DNA of 64,000 nt from NCBI GenBank assembly GCA_024196135.1, contig JAMQCK010000020.1, forward strand, positions 121,919-185,918. The letters run 5' to 3'. Positions 45,413 through 56,437 of this stretch are shown here, one piece after another (position 1 is the stretch's first letter; each line of letters begins with the position of its first letter). This DNA is from Pleurotus ostreatus/Saccharomyces cerevisiae fusant. Lineage: Eukaryota > Opisthokonta. A program made the position numbers and the translations under genes. The notes beneath the pieces are model-generated. The model searched no databases and was not told the DNA's origin. It saw only the letters and a program-made list of their open reading frames with translations.

Positions 45413-45908
45413 TATGCTGCTGCAGAGGGGTAATGTGCGAGGTTCGGTTTGTATCACAGCCTATCAGAACATCAAATGGAAAGCTTGGGTATCTCCGTCA
45501 AAACCTCCGTGCAGCTGGAAGGTGTACTGTATTGACCGCGTGCATGAGGACTTCCTCGCCTTAGCCGCGATGCACTCGCCAAAAGTTCGGACTCCGCCAA
45601 TTCGCCGTGGTCTATACTGCTCGGGTACCCTTGTCGTCGCTCAGCAATCCGCATCATGCGTGGGTTGGAAGCGTTACAGCTCGAAAACTTGGCCTGCAGC
45701 GACAAGTAGTCGGAGATGCGAGGCAACGATACAGTACTTGATCGTCTTCGGCAATTGCCGGAGGTTGTGGGTCCTTTGACGGCAAATGCCGACAGTCAAA
45801 GGACATGACTGCCGCGTGTTCGACCATTTCAACACATCTTCTCTTTGACCATCACCACCACGGACTCGCTTGTGCCACTTACCAACGCTAGCTCACCAAA
45901 ACCCCACT
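45413..45908. other. Intergenic
   Basis: About 500 bp between the SDR stop and the F-box-like A start. No gene. CTTTGACGGCAAATGCCGACAGTCAAAG at 45774-45801 has inverted-repeat character (CTTTGAC ... GTCAAAG), a candidate regulatory palindrome. Confidence 0.4.
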
Positions 45909-47338
45909 ATGTCTGCCACTCAGCGTGCCAAGGGTACGTGCAGTTGATCTATCGTGTAGAGCATCTCTGAATGTTTCCTGCAGCTCTCGGATCCTCGAGC
46001 CCGTTGTTCATGAAGCTCTCGTCTAATGTCGTGCAAAACATCCTGCGTCGTCTCGACAAGTCTCGTGATATCTTGGCCGTCTGTCTGTGCTCTAGGTCAC
46101 TGCTTGACGCGGGAAAACGTGTTCTGTACGAGGCTCCTGTGGCGACGACTGACGAGAACACGAAGAAGCTTCTGAAGACGCTCATCGAAAAGCCCAAGCT
46201 CGCACTTTGGATCAATGGTTTCCTCCTGTGAGTAACAGAATTCCAATCCCTCCACATGGACTGACACCTCCTCAGTAGAGTATCCGGCAGGCAGCCCTCG
46301 CCTTTGTTCCTCGAGTTGTGCGCGAAGGCAATCCGTCTGATGCACAACGTAACGAAGCTCAATGTGACTTCGCTGCCCGAAGTCCCTGCTCTACTTGGCA
46401 CCCTTGTCCTGCCGAACCTCAAGCAATGCTGCATCTCCGATCGGAAGTCTGCCATACCTTTCTTGGAAGCAAATGCGTCTACGATCGAGGTCCTGTTACT
46501 CGCCGACAACAAGAAGGGCCCTCGCGGTATCGATCGCAAGATCGAGTTTTCTAACCTCAAACGTGCTGATCTCCCTCTGTCTACCGCGCCCTTCGTGCTC
46601 CCCGGGACTCACGCTACCACGGTCGACCTCTCCGTCACCTCCGACCGCGACAAGCGCCCTGCGGAGCTCAAGAACTTCGCCTCCCTCGCCAGCGTCCCCA
46701 TCATCAGCCTCACCATCACCTCCGAGCGCCTCCTGAGCGACATCATCCCGCCCCTCGCGCGCTACACGTCCCGCGAGCTGCAACAGCTGATCTTCGAGAC
46801 GACCCGGCCGCACACGGCGGCTCAACGCAAGCGCTTCTTTGACACGCTCGAGGTCCAGATCGCGCTCATGCGCAAGGTGCGCACGATCATGGTGCCCGTG
46901 CCCCCAGGCCAGGCGCGCTTCCCTGATCCAAAGGACCTGGACGAGATGGCGGCCATCTGCGAACGGCTCAGTAAACGCTGCCCGTCGCTCAAGCTCATAA
47001 GCCCCGGCTGTGCGTATCAGCCACCTCTCGTGTTCTGTCGCACCATTAGCTGACTCACGCCCTTAGTCAACCTGCAGTGGAAGACCTACGACGGGCTGTG
47101 GGTTCCCCTCAGCCCTGCGGTCGACTACGACAGATACGTGGATCTGCTTGGGCTCTGGACTTTCAAGCGGATGGCGAGGAACCCTGCCATGCTCAACGCG
47201 ATGCTCGAAGAGGCCAGGCGGGAGGACGCGACGCGCGTCAGGGAGTTTGAGCAATCGCGCGGGATCAAGATGCGTCCTCTCAACTTTCCTCAGAAGCAGG
47301 GCGGCTTGGGCGACGATTCTGAGTCTGGATTCAATTGA
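45909..47338 (+). CDS. F-box-like paralogue A (424 aa, 4 exons)
   Basis: Exons 45909-45933, 45984-46227, 46276-47009 and 47067-47338; phases agree. N-terminal F-box-like helices at residues ~14-50: MKLSSNVVQNILRRLDKSRDILAVCLCSRSLLDAGKRVLY. Next come an LRR-like middle and two family marker blocks: SVTSDRDKRPAELKNFASL and FNLQWKTYDGLWVPL. Shares exon architecture and these blocks with paralogues B (58106-59552) and C (59945-61476). Inference: a lineage-specific family, probably SCF adaptors; targets unknown. The 25-nt first exon encodes only MSATQRAK. Confidence 0.82.
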
Positions 47339-47567
47339 TGAGATAGCAGCGTAGAATGGGAATACGCGGACGATTGGGGAGATGCATGCATTAGTACGGC
47401 GTTGAACTAATTCAACCGTGACGTTTATGTCTGAAAAGTCACGTTGCTCGTGGGAATCCGACTGTCACACTGAAGTTCATATTGTCACTGAGCTGCCTCC
47501 TGCGCCCATCGCCACGGACCCAACACATTCTGCTTTCCATCCTGCTTTCGCCCACTCACCTAGACTT

Positions 47568-48675
47568 ATGTATGAGCAGCCCCCTTCCAAGCGCACCTTT
47601 GTCGCCCAGAACGAACGCGAAGAGGGCTTCACGCACGTATTACTCATCACCACAGGCAGCGTCGCCTCTGTGAAGGCACCATTGATTGTCAAGCAGCTGT
47701 TACAGGTGAGGGGTACATAGAGCCTGTCTTCACCTCTCAGGCAACTCACTGACTTGTCTTACCTTATTTCTACCCCTCTCCTCGAAACACCCTCTCCTTC
47801 TAGTACGACCGCGTGAAAGTCGAAGTCGTGGCCACAAAATCCTCCCTCGCCTTCTACTCCGCAGACGAAATAGAGCGAGCAGGAAGCCGCGTATGGACGG
47901 ACGAAGACGAGTGGACGGTGAGTGAGCGAGTCTCTCTTCCGTGCTGGGACGCTGTTATTGTCCCCTGCATGCCGGGCGCGAAGTACATGAAATACCAATT
48001 CTGTGTGCAGGACGACTACACCATAGGCGACCCTATATTGCACATTGAGCTGCGCCGATGGGCAGATGTAGTTCTCGTTGCGCCATGCTCGGCAAATACA
48101 CTGTCGAAGATAGCGCACGGCGCGTGCGATAACCTCGTCGTAAGTTCCATCCTACCCATTCATTTATACCCCCTTGCCTTCTACCATCATCGCGCGATTG
48201 CGCACCACCACCTTTTTATTCCCCGATAATTCATAATATATTTTCTCCTCGTCCTCCTCCTCTTCACCCCACAAGCCTGCTCACCCAACCTCTCAGACCT
48301 CCCTCCTCCGCGCCCTCGCGCCCAGCACGCCAACTTACATATTCCCCGCCATGAACACGCTCATGTACGAGCACCCACTGACGGCGGAGCACCTCCGTAT
48401 CGTGCGCGAGGTCGTCGGGTACGAGGTCGTGGGGCCGATTGGGAAGAAGTTGGCATGTGGGGATGTGGGTGAGTGGTTCTCGATCCGGCGTCGTAACCTC
48501 TGTGGGATCTGTTCGGCCTACCAGACCTGCGGCGTACTCTGCGCTCGAATGAGAGCGAGGCTGACTCAACGAGCGTCCAGGAATGGGTGCAATGACGGAG
48601 TGGAAGGAGATCGTCAAAATTGTTGTGGACCGTTTCGGACTCGTACTGAAGGGACCTGCAACTTCGCTGTCGTAG
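47568..48675 (+). CDS. Phosphopantothenoylcysteine decarboxylase (215 aa, 5 exons)
   Basis: Exons 47568-47705, 47804-47917, 48011-48139, 48297-48468 and 48581-48675; phases agree. It is an HFCD-family flavoprotein: FMN-binding LLITTGSVASVKAP; the active-site His in ILHIELRRWAD; APCSANTLSKIA with the Asn/Thr cluster; the PAMNTLMYEHP substrate-recognition clamp (family form PxMNxxMW, with Tyr here in place of Trp); and the ACGD motif with the catalytic Cys. Reaction: decarboxylation of 4'-phosphopantothenoylcysteine to 4'-phosphopantetheine in CoA synthesis. Some fungi use Hal3/Vhs3 heterotrimers; this protein has both the His and Cys, so it could act alone. The ATG at 47568 follows an open upstream frame that may be leader. 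Confidence 0.92.
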
Positions 48676-49462
48676 CATGGATTAGGGGAACACCTAAACT
48701 TCATCGTGGACATCTGTGTCCTCTCGCTGAAGACGTCGCCTGATCCAGCGCTACAAGAAACCCAGGCGCGCCGAATGAGCGGCTGGAATGGACTGGAAAC
48801 ACATGCGACTGAAGTGTCAGTTGGCCATGCGAGCGGGTGCCGAGCGTCTCTGCTCTTACTTTCCACCACCATGGCTCACCGGAATCTCCACTCAACTGAC
48901 CCTTTCATGACTTCCGCAAAAGCACGTCTGGGGGGATGAAGCGCTTCTCGTCATAGCGCCGTCGTGATTGGGTGAGACTCTCGAGGAACTACTTGGAGAA
49001 GAGCCGTCCCCCGCTTACGCGATGAAAGAGGGATTTTCGGGTCGTGCGCGCCACCCAACTCCTGCTGGTAGCGGCTGCACACCGGCTGAACGTCCCCAAA
49101 GGCCGGCTGACGTCTGCAAATATGGACTCGGTATCGTAGTCAGCACTGGGCATGACCAGGGTGCAGCGCAAATCCTGGATTCCTCGTTGTCGATTCTCCA
49201 GCTCGTGCGTCGATAGAGGGGGTCAAGAGACCGTAGGCTGACGTGCACAGTGAAGGGCAGGAGGCTCGTTGATCAAGAACAGGCAAGCCTGCACATCCCC
49301 GCCTCGGCACCCGGTTCCGATGTCCCGATGCCCGAGTTCTCAGGCGATGACGTAAGAAATGTTGCTGACGCGCCAAAGAACGTTGCCGCCGGACACGCGC
49401 GGCAGTCGCGCTAAAAAGCGCCGCCCGCGATCCTCCTTCATCTCCTTACCCCCAACATCAAC
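48676..49462. other. Intergenic, 0.8 kb
   Basis: No supported gene. Contains the promoter of the acyltransferase gene at its right end. Confidence 0.5.
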
Positions 49463-51169
49463 ATGGCGCTCGACGGAATACGAGAAGAGTGAGTGTCTAC
49501 GGAGGTTTCCATGTCAGAAACTCACCTATGTTCTGCCAGACTCTATGAAGGGTTCGTGCAGGCGTACCGGACGCTCGTCCCCGAGCAGAAGGATCGGATA
49601 CCCATGTCCCTCGAGGCGGCGGCCTTCGCCCTCATCACAGCCCTCCCCATCCTCTTCATGGCGTACCTGGCTCGACGACCAGACACCTATCTCATCCGAC
49701 TGCTTCTGCTACCCCTCACGATCATGGGTCTCGTATCATCCGGTGCGTGTATGACAAGACGCGATCAGCAGTCTACTGAACAGGCTTACAGCATACCGCT
49801 ACTACTGCGTTACTCCCATCTTGAATGTGTACAACTGGGCCGTCTGTACGTGTCCTTTCAGCCATTCATCTTTGTCTGAGTTCTGATCCTTCCCAAGCAT
49901 TACACGCCGCCGTCGCGATCGCAAAGGCCTTACAATACGCCCTGACCCCGGAGGGCATTCTGAAGCGCGACGAGATCGCACCAGGCGTCAAAGCACCACC
50001 CCCCAAAGCAAATGGCAAAGCGAACGGCAAGGCGCCCCACCAGAACGGCGACGCGCACGGCCCCGACGAGGCCGAGAAGCACAACGCCGCCGCCGATGCG
50101 GGCCCCGGAGGCGACGACTCGGAAGAGCTCCCGCCCCCGAGCGTCCCCAGCGGCCCTTCCTGGGCGCCCGCCTGGCTCCACGACGCCGTCGAGCTGCTCA
50201 TCACCATGCGCGGCCTCAAGTACAAGTTCGGCCACGGCGTGCACATCCCGCCCGAGACGCGCCCCCTCGAGCGCGGGCCTTTCTTGCGCGCGACGCTGCG
50301 CCTCTTCATCATCAAGTTCCTCATCGTCGACTTCCTTGAGACCTGCATCAAGCTCTTTCCGGGCGTTGGCTCGCCGTTCGGCGGGAGCATGATCTATCCG
50401 GAGTTGCCTGCCGCACAGCGGATTCTCGTTGCGCTCACCATCCACGCGATGACCGGCACGGCGATCGTCATCGGCTTCGAGATGGTGTACTACCTCATCA
50501 CCCTCATTGCGGTCGGGCTCCTGCACAGCGATCCCATCTACTGGCCACCAGTTCTCGACGGCCCCCATCTCGCGGAGTCGATGCACCAGTTGTGGTCGAC
50601 GTCGTGGCACCAGATGCTCCGCAATACCTTCGTGACTTACGGCGGTATCCCTGGCCTGGTCCTCGGTCGGGAGATCGGAAGGGCAATCGGCGGGAAGAAG
50701 GGCGCGAAGGTGCTAGGCAACACCCTAGCCGTCGTTGGCACGTTCTTCGCATCAGGCCTCTTCCACGAGGTTTCCATGTCGGCTATGGGGCGAGGGTGGG
50801 ATAACGCGCCCATCATATTCTTCGCGATGCAGGTTCGTAGAGCTCGCGTCCGCGTCTTACCGTACTAAACTCTTCATAGGCGCCCATCCTCTTCCTCGAG
50901 CGCGCATGGCGCGTCATCACTGGCAAGCGCGTCGGCGGCTGGCCCGGTCGGCTATGGGTGTACTTCGTCATGTTCGTCCTCGCGCAGCCTATGGGTACGT
51001 CCCATCTCCTCCCGCGCCGCTCACTCGTCTGATCATCCCTTCAGTCGACTCCTGGCACCGCCGCGGCCTCGGCGGCGGGCTCGTCATCCCCTACTTCGTC
51101 AGCCCCACGAAGCTTGCGTTCCACTTCCTGGGCATCCGTGGCTTCGACTTTTTGCGCACAACGCCGTAA
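49463..51169 (+). CDS. Wax-synthase-like membrane O-acyltransferase (485 aa, 6 exons)
   Basis: Exons 49463-49488, 49540-49742, 49792-49845, 49898-50832, 50880-50994 and 51045-51169; phases agree. Hydrophobic segments at residues ~25-70 (FALITALPILFMAYLA, LIRLLLLPLTIMGLV), a Lys/Ala/Pro-rich loop (~110-170), then more membrane helices (IIKFLIVDFLE, MTGTAIVIGFEMVYYLITLIAVGLL). Family motifs: LWSTSWHQMLRNTF and SGLFHEVSM, whose His is the presumed catalytic residue of MBOAT/wax-synthase-type enzymes. Known: ER-membrane enzymes that move acetyl or fatty-acyl groups to alcohols; relatives acetylate terpenoids in fungal clusters. Substrate not assignable; no terpene synthase nearby. Confidence 0.88.
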
Positions 51170-51909
51170 GGTGTTTAGTCGCCCCTCGAGACCGCCTTAT
51201 ATCCTGTCGACCTTGATTGCTGCGACCGGGTCTGCCACCCATCGGCCACCCACTCGGCGGTATCCGACTTACGACGATCTTCACGCTCTATCTATCTCTA
51301 CGCAGGGCGTCGTTGTATCCAACGGCGCGCTGCTCTGCCGCATAATACCACCACCACACCTACTTAGCTATTTGTACTGTACTTGTTGTACTTAATGATG
51401 GACTTGACTGGAGCATTATCTGACATTCTTGATTGAAGCATTATCAGACATTCTTGAATTACCCTCAGAAATCCTCGAAGCACCCTTAGAAGTCCTAAGT
51501 CGGTGCACTCTTGAGATGGTCTTGAGCTCGAGGGAGAGCTGCTCATGATAAACTTGCCAGGGTAGTAGATTGGCAGATCCTCCGAGGAACTGTTGGCGGG
51601 CCTTTCGCACTGCAGAGCGACGAGCACTCGATCGCACGGCTGCGAAAAACAAAAGCAGCCGAATATAAGTCGAACTCGAGTCTGACGCATGTTAAGTGAT
51701 GAGTTCGGATTTCCTGGATGCTGTCGCCTTCCCTCGATGTTCACTATATCCCATTATCTGTACAACAACAAAGCATGTGTTCCGGTGTGCGGTCGGATAT
51801 ACAAGAATCTAGTGACTCCATACATCGGCACGGTGAGTAAGTGCGGTGTGCGTCCCTTCCAGCTTCTACCCGTCTCCTATCACGACTACAAGCTGACCTC
51901 CCATCACGA
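51170..51909. other. Convergent intergenic region with a 25-bp duplicate
   Basis: Between the acyltransferase (+) and RanGAP (-) 3' ends. GCATTATC(T/A)GACATTCTTGA is tandemly repeated at 51411-51460 (24-26 bp units). No gene. Confidence 0.6.
51411..51460. repeat. Tandem duplicate, ~25-bp unit x2
   Basis: GAGCATTATCTGACATTCTTGATT-like unit followed at once by a second copy differing at three positions, in the 3' flank of the acyltransferase gene. Confidence 0.7.
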
Positions 51910-53170
51910 CTACGTGGACTTGATGCTGACCTTCGACAAGAGGTCGGCGAGATCGTCCGTCGCCTTGTCGCTGACCGTCTTCTGCTGCTTCTCCTGCTCG
52001 GCAGCAACGACTGGCGGCGCAGGAGGGATCGCTGCTGCAGGCTCATCCTCTACATCCTCCTTCGATACCTCGTCTTCCTCTTCGTCCTCATCCGTCGCGA
52101 AGAGCTTGCCGCCGCGGATCTTCAAGCTCTCAGCAATCTTGGCGAGGAATTCGTCATCCTCCTCCTGCTCGTTCCACTGAAGCTCGAGCCGGCGAAGGGT
52201 TGCAAGTTCGCCGGCGATCGCGTCCGCGAGCTGCTCGAATGTGGCGGCCTCGAGGTTGTTGTTCTGCAGCTGTAGCGTGTGCAGCTTGGGGTTGGAACCG
52301 CCGACGAGCGCCTCGATGACCGCGGGGACCTCACCCTCGCCCGAGAGCACGCAGTCGGAGAGGTTGAGGGTGTGGAGCGCGGGCCAGGCTTTGAGCGCTG
52401 CCGCCCACGCCGCGACGCCGCTGAGGTCGCCCTCCTCGGTGAAGGTGTTGTCCTGGAGATCGACGTGGAGGAGGCCCGCGTTCTTCGCGAGCCCGTTCGC
52501 GAGCGCGGTGATGCCGCTCATGCGGATGCCGTTCTGCGGCATGCGCACCTCCTCGAGCCCGCCGTGCGCGGCGAACGCGGCGGCCCAGGCGGGGGCGGAG
52601 CCGTTCTCGAGGCGGTTGCGCCCGCAGATGACGACGCGGAGGTTCGAGGGCTTGCCCTCCGCCTTGGAGAGCTCGGCGGACTTGAGGAGCGCGTTCGCGA
52701 TGATCTCGCCGCCCGCGGGGCCGAGGCCGTTGTTGTTGAGCTTGAGGATCTGGAAGCTGCGGTTCTGGGTGAGGAAGGGGACCATGGGGTCGACGGAGCG
52801 GCCGCCGAACGCGTTGTCGCTGAGGTTTATCTCGACGAGGGACGTTTTGTCGATGAGGGCATCGCAGATGGCGGAGAGCGCTGGGGGGATCTCGGTGATG
52901 AGGCGTCCGGTGAAAATGTCGGCAAAGTCGGCGACCTTGGCGCGTGTCAGAGGTTCTTTTGTATGCGAGAGAAGGCCTGCGCACCTTGATCGACGTCGCT
53001 TTCGACAGAAACTCCGCGAGCGCTTGTGCTGCCTCGATGCCCACGGTGTTGCCGCCTAGATGGATCTCCTCAATCGTAGTGGGATCGATGCCGGCAAGCA
53101 GGGGCTCGACGTCGGCGCGAGTGTTCAGCTTCAGCTGCCGACCGTGCCAGGACAGAACTCTCGAAGACAT
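51910..53170 (-). CDS. rna1: Ran GTPase-activating protein (403 aa, 2 exons)
   Basis: Exons 52985-53170 and 51910-52935, phase-0 intron. A full LRR protein: HLGGNTVG, INLSDNAFGG, LKLNNNGLGPAGG, VVICGRNRLENGSAPAWA, VDLQDNTFTEEG, LNLSDCVLSGEG and LQLQNNNLEA follow the RNA1/RanGAP repeat order. They are capped by an acidic tail (DEDEEEDEVSKEDVEDE). The catalytic Arg of the family lies in FTGR, here Arg73, and the LSDNAFGG and NNGLGP repeats that position Ran are intact. Role: stimulates GTP hydrolysis on Ran in the cytoplasm, powering nucleocytoplasmic transport. Shares a short div. promoter with the DUF3605 gene. Confidence 0.95.
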
Positions 53171-53369
53171 GTTTTGTGGTAAAGGATGAGAATAAAGACT
53201 ACTTTGGGAACAATAACAATGGCACTAAAATAAGAGCGCGGTCACGTGCCCAGCGGGCCGCGATCCGGCCATTGTTTCCCGTGGAATCCAGCGGGATCTA
53301 TCTTGTTCTCGACCATCATCCCAAAGTGCCAGCTGTACAAGAAGTTACTGTACTGCGTCTGTGGCTTGA
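53171..53369. promoter_or_regulatory. 199-bp divergent promoter (RanGAP / DUF3605) with CACGTG
   Basis: Two ATGs point away from each other across only 199 bp. A CACGTG E-box (bHLH-type site) lies at about 53243-53248, roughly mid-way but nearer the RanGAP side, in an AATAACAATGG... GC-rich context. Inference: a bidirectional promoter. Confidence 0.45.
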
Positions 53370-54455
53370 ATGATAGACATGTCTGCGGAACCTACAGTGA
53401 ACGGTGCACCACCAGTCCCTCTGCGCACAGGCCCGCCCACGAAGGAGGAACTGGCGTACTACTACCCGGCGAAGTTCACCTGGAAGCAGCTGAAGACGTT
53501 CATCAACGCAGGGTACGCTTACAATTACCTGATTATCAGATTCAGCCTCTGACCGTCCCAGCCAGTGATCTTGGTCTGCTCAAACGTGACAAGGCTTTGC
53601 AGAAGCGGTACGATGCCTGGTCTGCGGGGATCAAGCAGAAGTATGGATCGATGAGTGCGCGTCGTAACAATCAACTCGTCGTTTGGGTACTGACCTTCCC
53701 CAGTCAACTTCATCCTCAACTACCGCATGGAATGGGGCCAGCCTGACCGCTACTCCATGATTTCCTCCAAGCTCGATGAGCACCCGCCACGCTCCGAGCC
53801 TCACGATTTCCCTCTCCTCGACAAGCCTCGAGAACTCCCGCCCATCCCACCGGGTACTAAACCATACTTCACCGCAGACGCGCCCCCGGAAGCGATCTGC
53901 ATCACGCAGAACGACTGGCCGTACTCTGGTATGTCCTCAGCCTCAGGCTTGTCGCCGTACAGTACTAACCTTGTGCATAGTCCCCCCGGAAATAGAGCAC
54001 ACCCTCATCTGGTCCCGCCTCCCCATCTTCCACCCCGACCTCGTCGACCCTCGGGTCGCGCCCCGTGTCGAGAAGGACGGACTCTGGGGCTTCACGGGGA
54101 ACACGTCCCCGCCGCCGTCCCCGTCCACGCTGCCCTCCGCTCTGCCCGCGCTAGCGGAGTGGGGTGTCACTATGGACAAGCTCGTGAGGTCGGAAAAGCC
54201 CGAGGACCCCGCGCTGCGAGCGGAAGAGGACGAGCTTGTGCGGCGCGCGGGCAGCGAGATTGACAAGTTTGTGCGGCAGCGGTGGAATGAGCGGGAGTGG
54301 GAGACGGCGTGGTTCGTCAATCCGCCAGTGAGTAGACGGGGGATCGTCCAAGTGCGGAGCATAAAGACTGATGATCCATCTAGCGCCTGCAGAGTATTCC
54401 CGGGCTGGCGCACGTCCATGTCTTCGCGCGGAAGAAGGGGCCGGACGAACAATAA
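53370..54455 (+). CDS. DUF3605 family protein, NGI1-like (291 aa, 5 exons)
   Basis: Exons 53370-53512, 53566-53654, 53704-53928, 53981-54327 and 54384-54455; phases agree. Motifs: PTKEELAYYYPAKFTWKQLK, KRYDAWSAGIKQKYG, NFILNYRMEWGQP, ICITQNDWPYS and VPPEIEHTLIWSRLPIFHP. Together they are the DUF3605 signature seen in fungal N-acetylglucosamine-induced protein 1. Biochemical function is not established in the family. A ~40-residue Pro/Ser insert (residues ~175-200) and an acidic/basic helix follow. Two ATGs (53370 and 53379) lie three codons apart; the first is used. Confidence 0.85.
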
Positions 54456-54617
54456 ACATCGGATCTGTGGATAGACTAACACGGACTAGAGAAATAGAAC
54501 ATAGATTACAATTTACAAGCAGATGTATACTGTCAACATTGGACTGGCTAAGTCAAGCTAATGTACAATAGGACATGCGGATTGCCAGTGGCATCAGAAT
54601 TCATGGCCTCACACGCA

Positions 54618-56027
54618 TCAGCCCTTGCAAACCAGCCATCGCCCGTCCACCCCCTCCTTCCGCTTCACGCGCCCGAGCTGCTCCTGCCCTTCCAGCCAGC
54701 GCGCGAGATCCCCCAAGCCCGCTTCTTCATCTCTCGACACTGATTTTCCATCCCCCGAGTCTGGTTCTGCATGTAAAGCTAGCGAGCGCGCTAGCCACGG
54801 CGCACCGTCTGCAGTCGAAGACAGCTCCTTGTACGCCGCTCGCAAGACTTCCCAGGCGTGCTCGCGCACTTTCTCGCGTAGCATGTCCAGGGCGGCGTGC
54901 AGAGCATTCTCAGCGAGGGTGCGGCTGGAGCGTGTCATGTCGGGGACGCTCGAACTTTGTAGGATGCCAGATGTTGCCCGCTCGCCGAGAGACAAGTGGT
55001 CTAATGCAGCCGCGAGCTCGTCGGGCTCCGTTGAAGGGATCGCGGGCGGCCTGGTCAGGCGGCTGAAGCGAGCGACATTCATCTGGCGAAGGGATGCAGC
55101 GAGTGATCTGATCCAGATATATTCGGGTGAGTCGGGTGGTAGGAGGGAGGACGAGCCCTTCTGAAACAGAGTCATTTGCTGCTGAAACACCACCTGAGAA
55201 GGGAAGGATGTCGCCAGATGATAAAGGAGGGCGATAGTGAACGCAAGAGCAGCGTTCGGATGCGGGCCTTCTATTCCTTCGTAGAGTTCGGGTGTTATTT
55301 GGGATACGATGGGCGAAGTCCGGCGGTGGTTTCCGGAGATGATGGCGAGGAAGAGGGAAGTTTCGTAGGCTGCTCAGTATGCATGTCAGGAGAGATGGAA
55401 AATTCGTCAAAGGATAATGGTATACCTTCGATAGCAAAGGCATCGGATCGCTTGGAGGCGGATATGCCTTCGCGTAATTTCCCTGATGAGTTGGGGTCAG
55501 ATGTAGGGAATGTAGGCAATCAATATATTTCTCACGCAGTAGAATCAAGATGTTGTCGCGAGTCTCGGCTCTACGTTCGGCCTCCTCCTTAGATAGGTTG
55601 TGCTGTGCGCGCGTTTGCCATATTTCAGGAGCATCGTCGATCTTCCAACACACTTTAAGCTTTTGATTTTTTTCCGAAGTCGAGAATAAGCCTACCTTCC
55701 CTTGAATGAAGGCACGATACTCCTCTTGAATGCCGTGGTCTTTCAGACTACTGCCAGTCAACATGCAGCATAAATATCGAGGGGAGATACTAACTCGTCT
55801 CCGCCTCTTTCAAGACCACTACTTCGGCTCACGGAAGCAATCAAGGTCATATTTCTCTTTCCAGTGGATGCTGAAGTGGCCATAGGATCATTTCTACGCG
55901 AAGATAGAGCAGGAGCGGACTGGGAAGAGGTTATTGATGAGCCTCCTGCGACTTTATTGGCAGGGCGCCGTCCGCGATTATCTCGCCAAGAGCCTCGAGA
56001 ATCATCATTTTGAGCTCGAGAAGCCAT
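54618..56027 (-). CDS. SAC3/GANP-domain protein (418 aa, 4-5 exons)
   Basis: Exons (in - order) 55795-56027, 55536-55750, 55426-55482 and 54618-55369. Inside the second, 55660-55695 could be a 36-nt in-frame intron. Motifs: GIQEEYRAFIQGK; ILILLR-KLREGISASKRSDAFAIE-AYETSLFLAIISGN; PELYEGIEG...AFTIALLYHLATSFPSQ; LRQMNVARFSRLTRP; and a C-terminal winged-helix-like end (LARWLEGQEQLGRVKRK...RWLVCKG). Known: SAC3/GANP/THP3 proteins are PCI-fold subunits linking transcription and mRNA export. Inference: a small, THP3-like member; the N-terminal ~75 residues are unstructured and Ser/Arg-rich. Confidence is limited by divergence of the middle part. Confidence 0.7.
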
Positions 56028-56437
56028 GTTCGGCACAAAGATTGGCAACAGTTGAGGATGGAGGTGGTGGCGGGAGACAAGGAACAAGGCCGCTCGGGGT
56101 ATGCCGAACAGAGCTGAAGACTTGCCGGGCCGGGCGATCCGCAACTTCGTCCCTCCCCCTTCATGCAATCGACAGATCCGCTATTCGTCCTTGCCCTGAA
56201 CGTCGTCTCGACTTTTTTTGCGATGGAAATCCATATCCTCAACCTGGAGAATGCGCCTGTGTATGGCGTTGAGCACGCAGACCGCCGAGCATGCCGTCTG
56301 ACAAGTCACGCTTTCGCCTCTCCAAACGTCCTTGCGTCAGTAACCTGAACAAGGAAAAATGTTGATCATCCAATGCAAGGGATGCGAAGTGCAAGCTCTG
56401 CTTCTCACCGTCCGTCAGGCCACCTCATAACGCTACG
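56028..56437. other. Divergent promoter region (SAC3-like / F-box 5)
   Basis: 410 bp between divergent starts. No gene. Confidence 0.5.

Noticed and set aside
18347..51169. A biosynthetic gene cluster
   Set aside because: Tailoring-type enzymes are present but scattered among housekeeping genes, and no core synthase, P450, transporter or cluster regulator was found.
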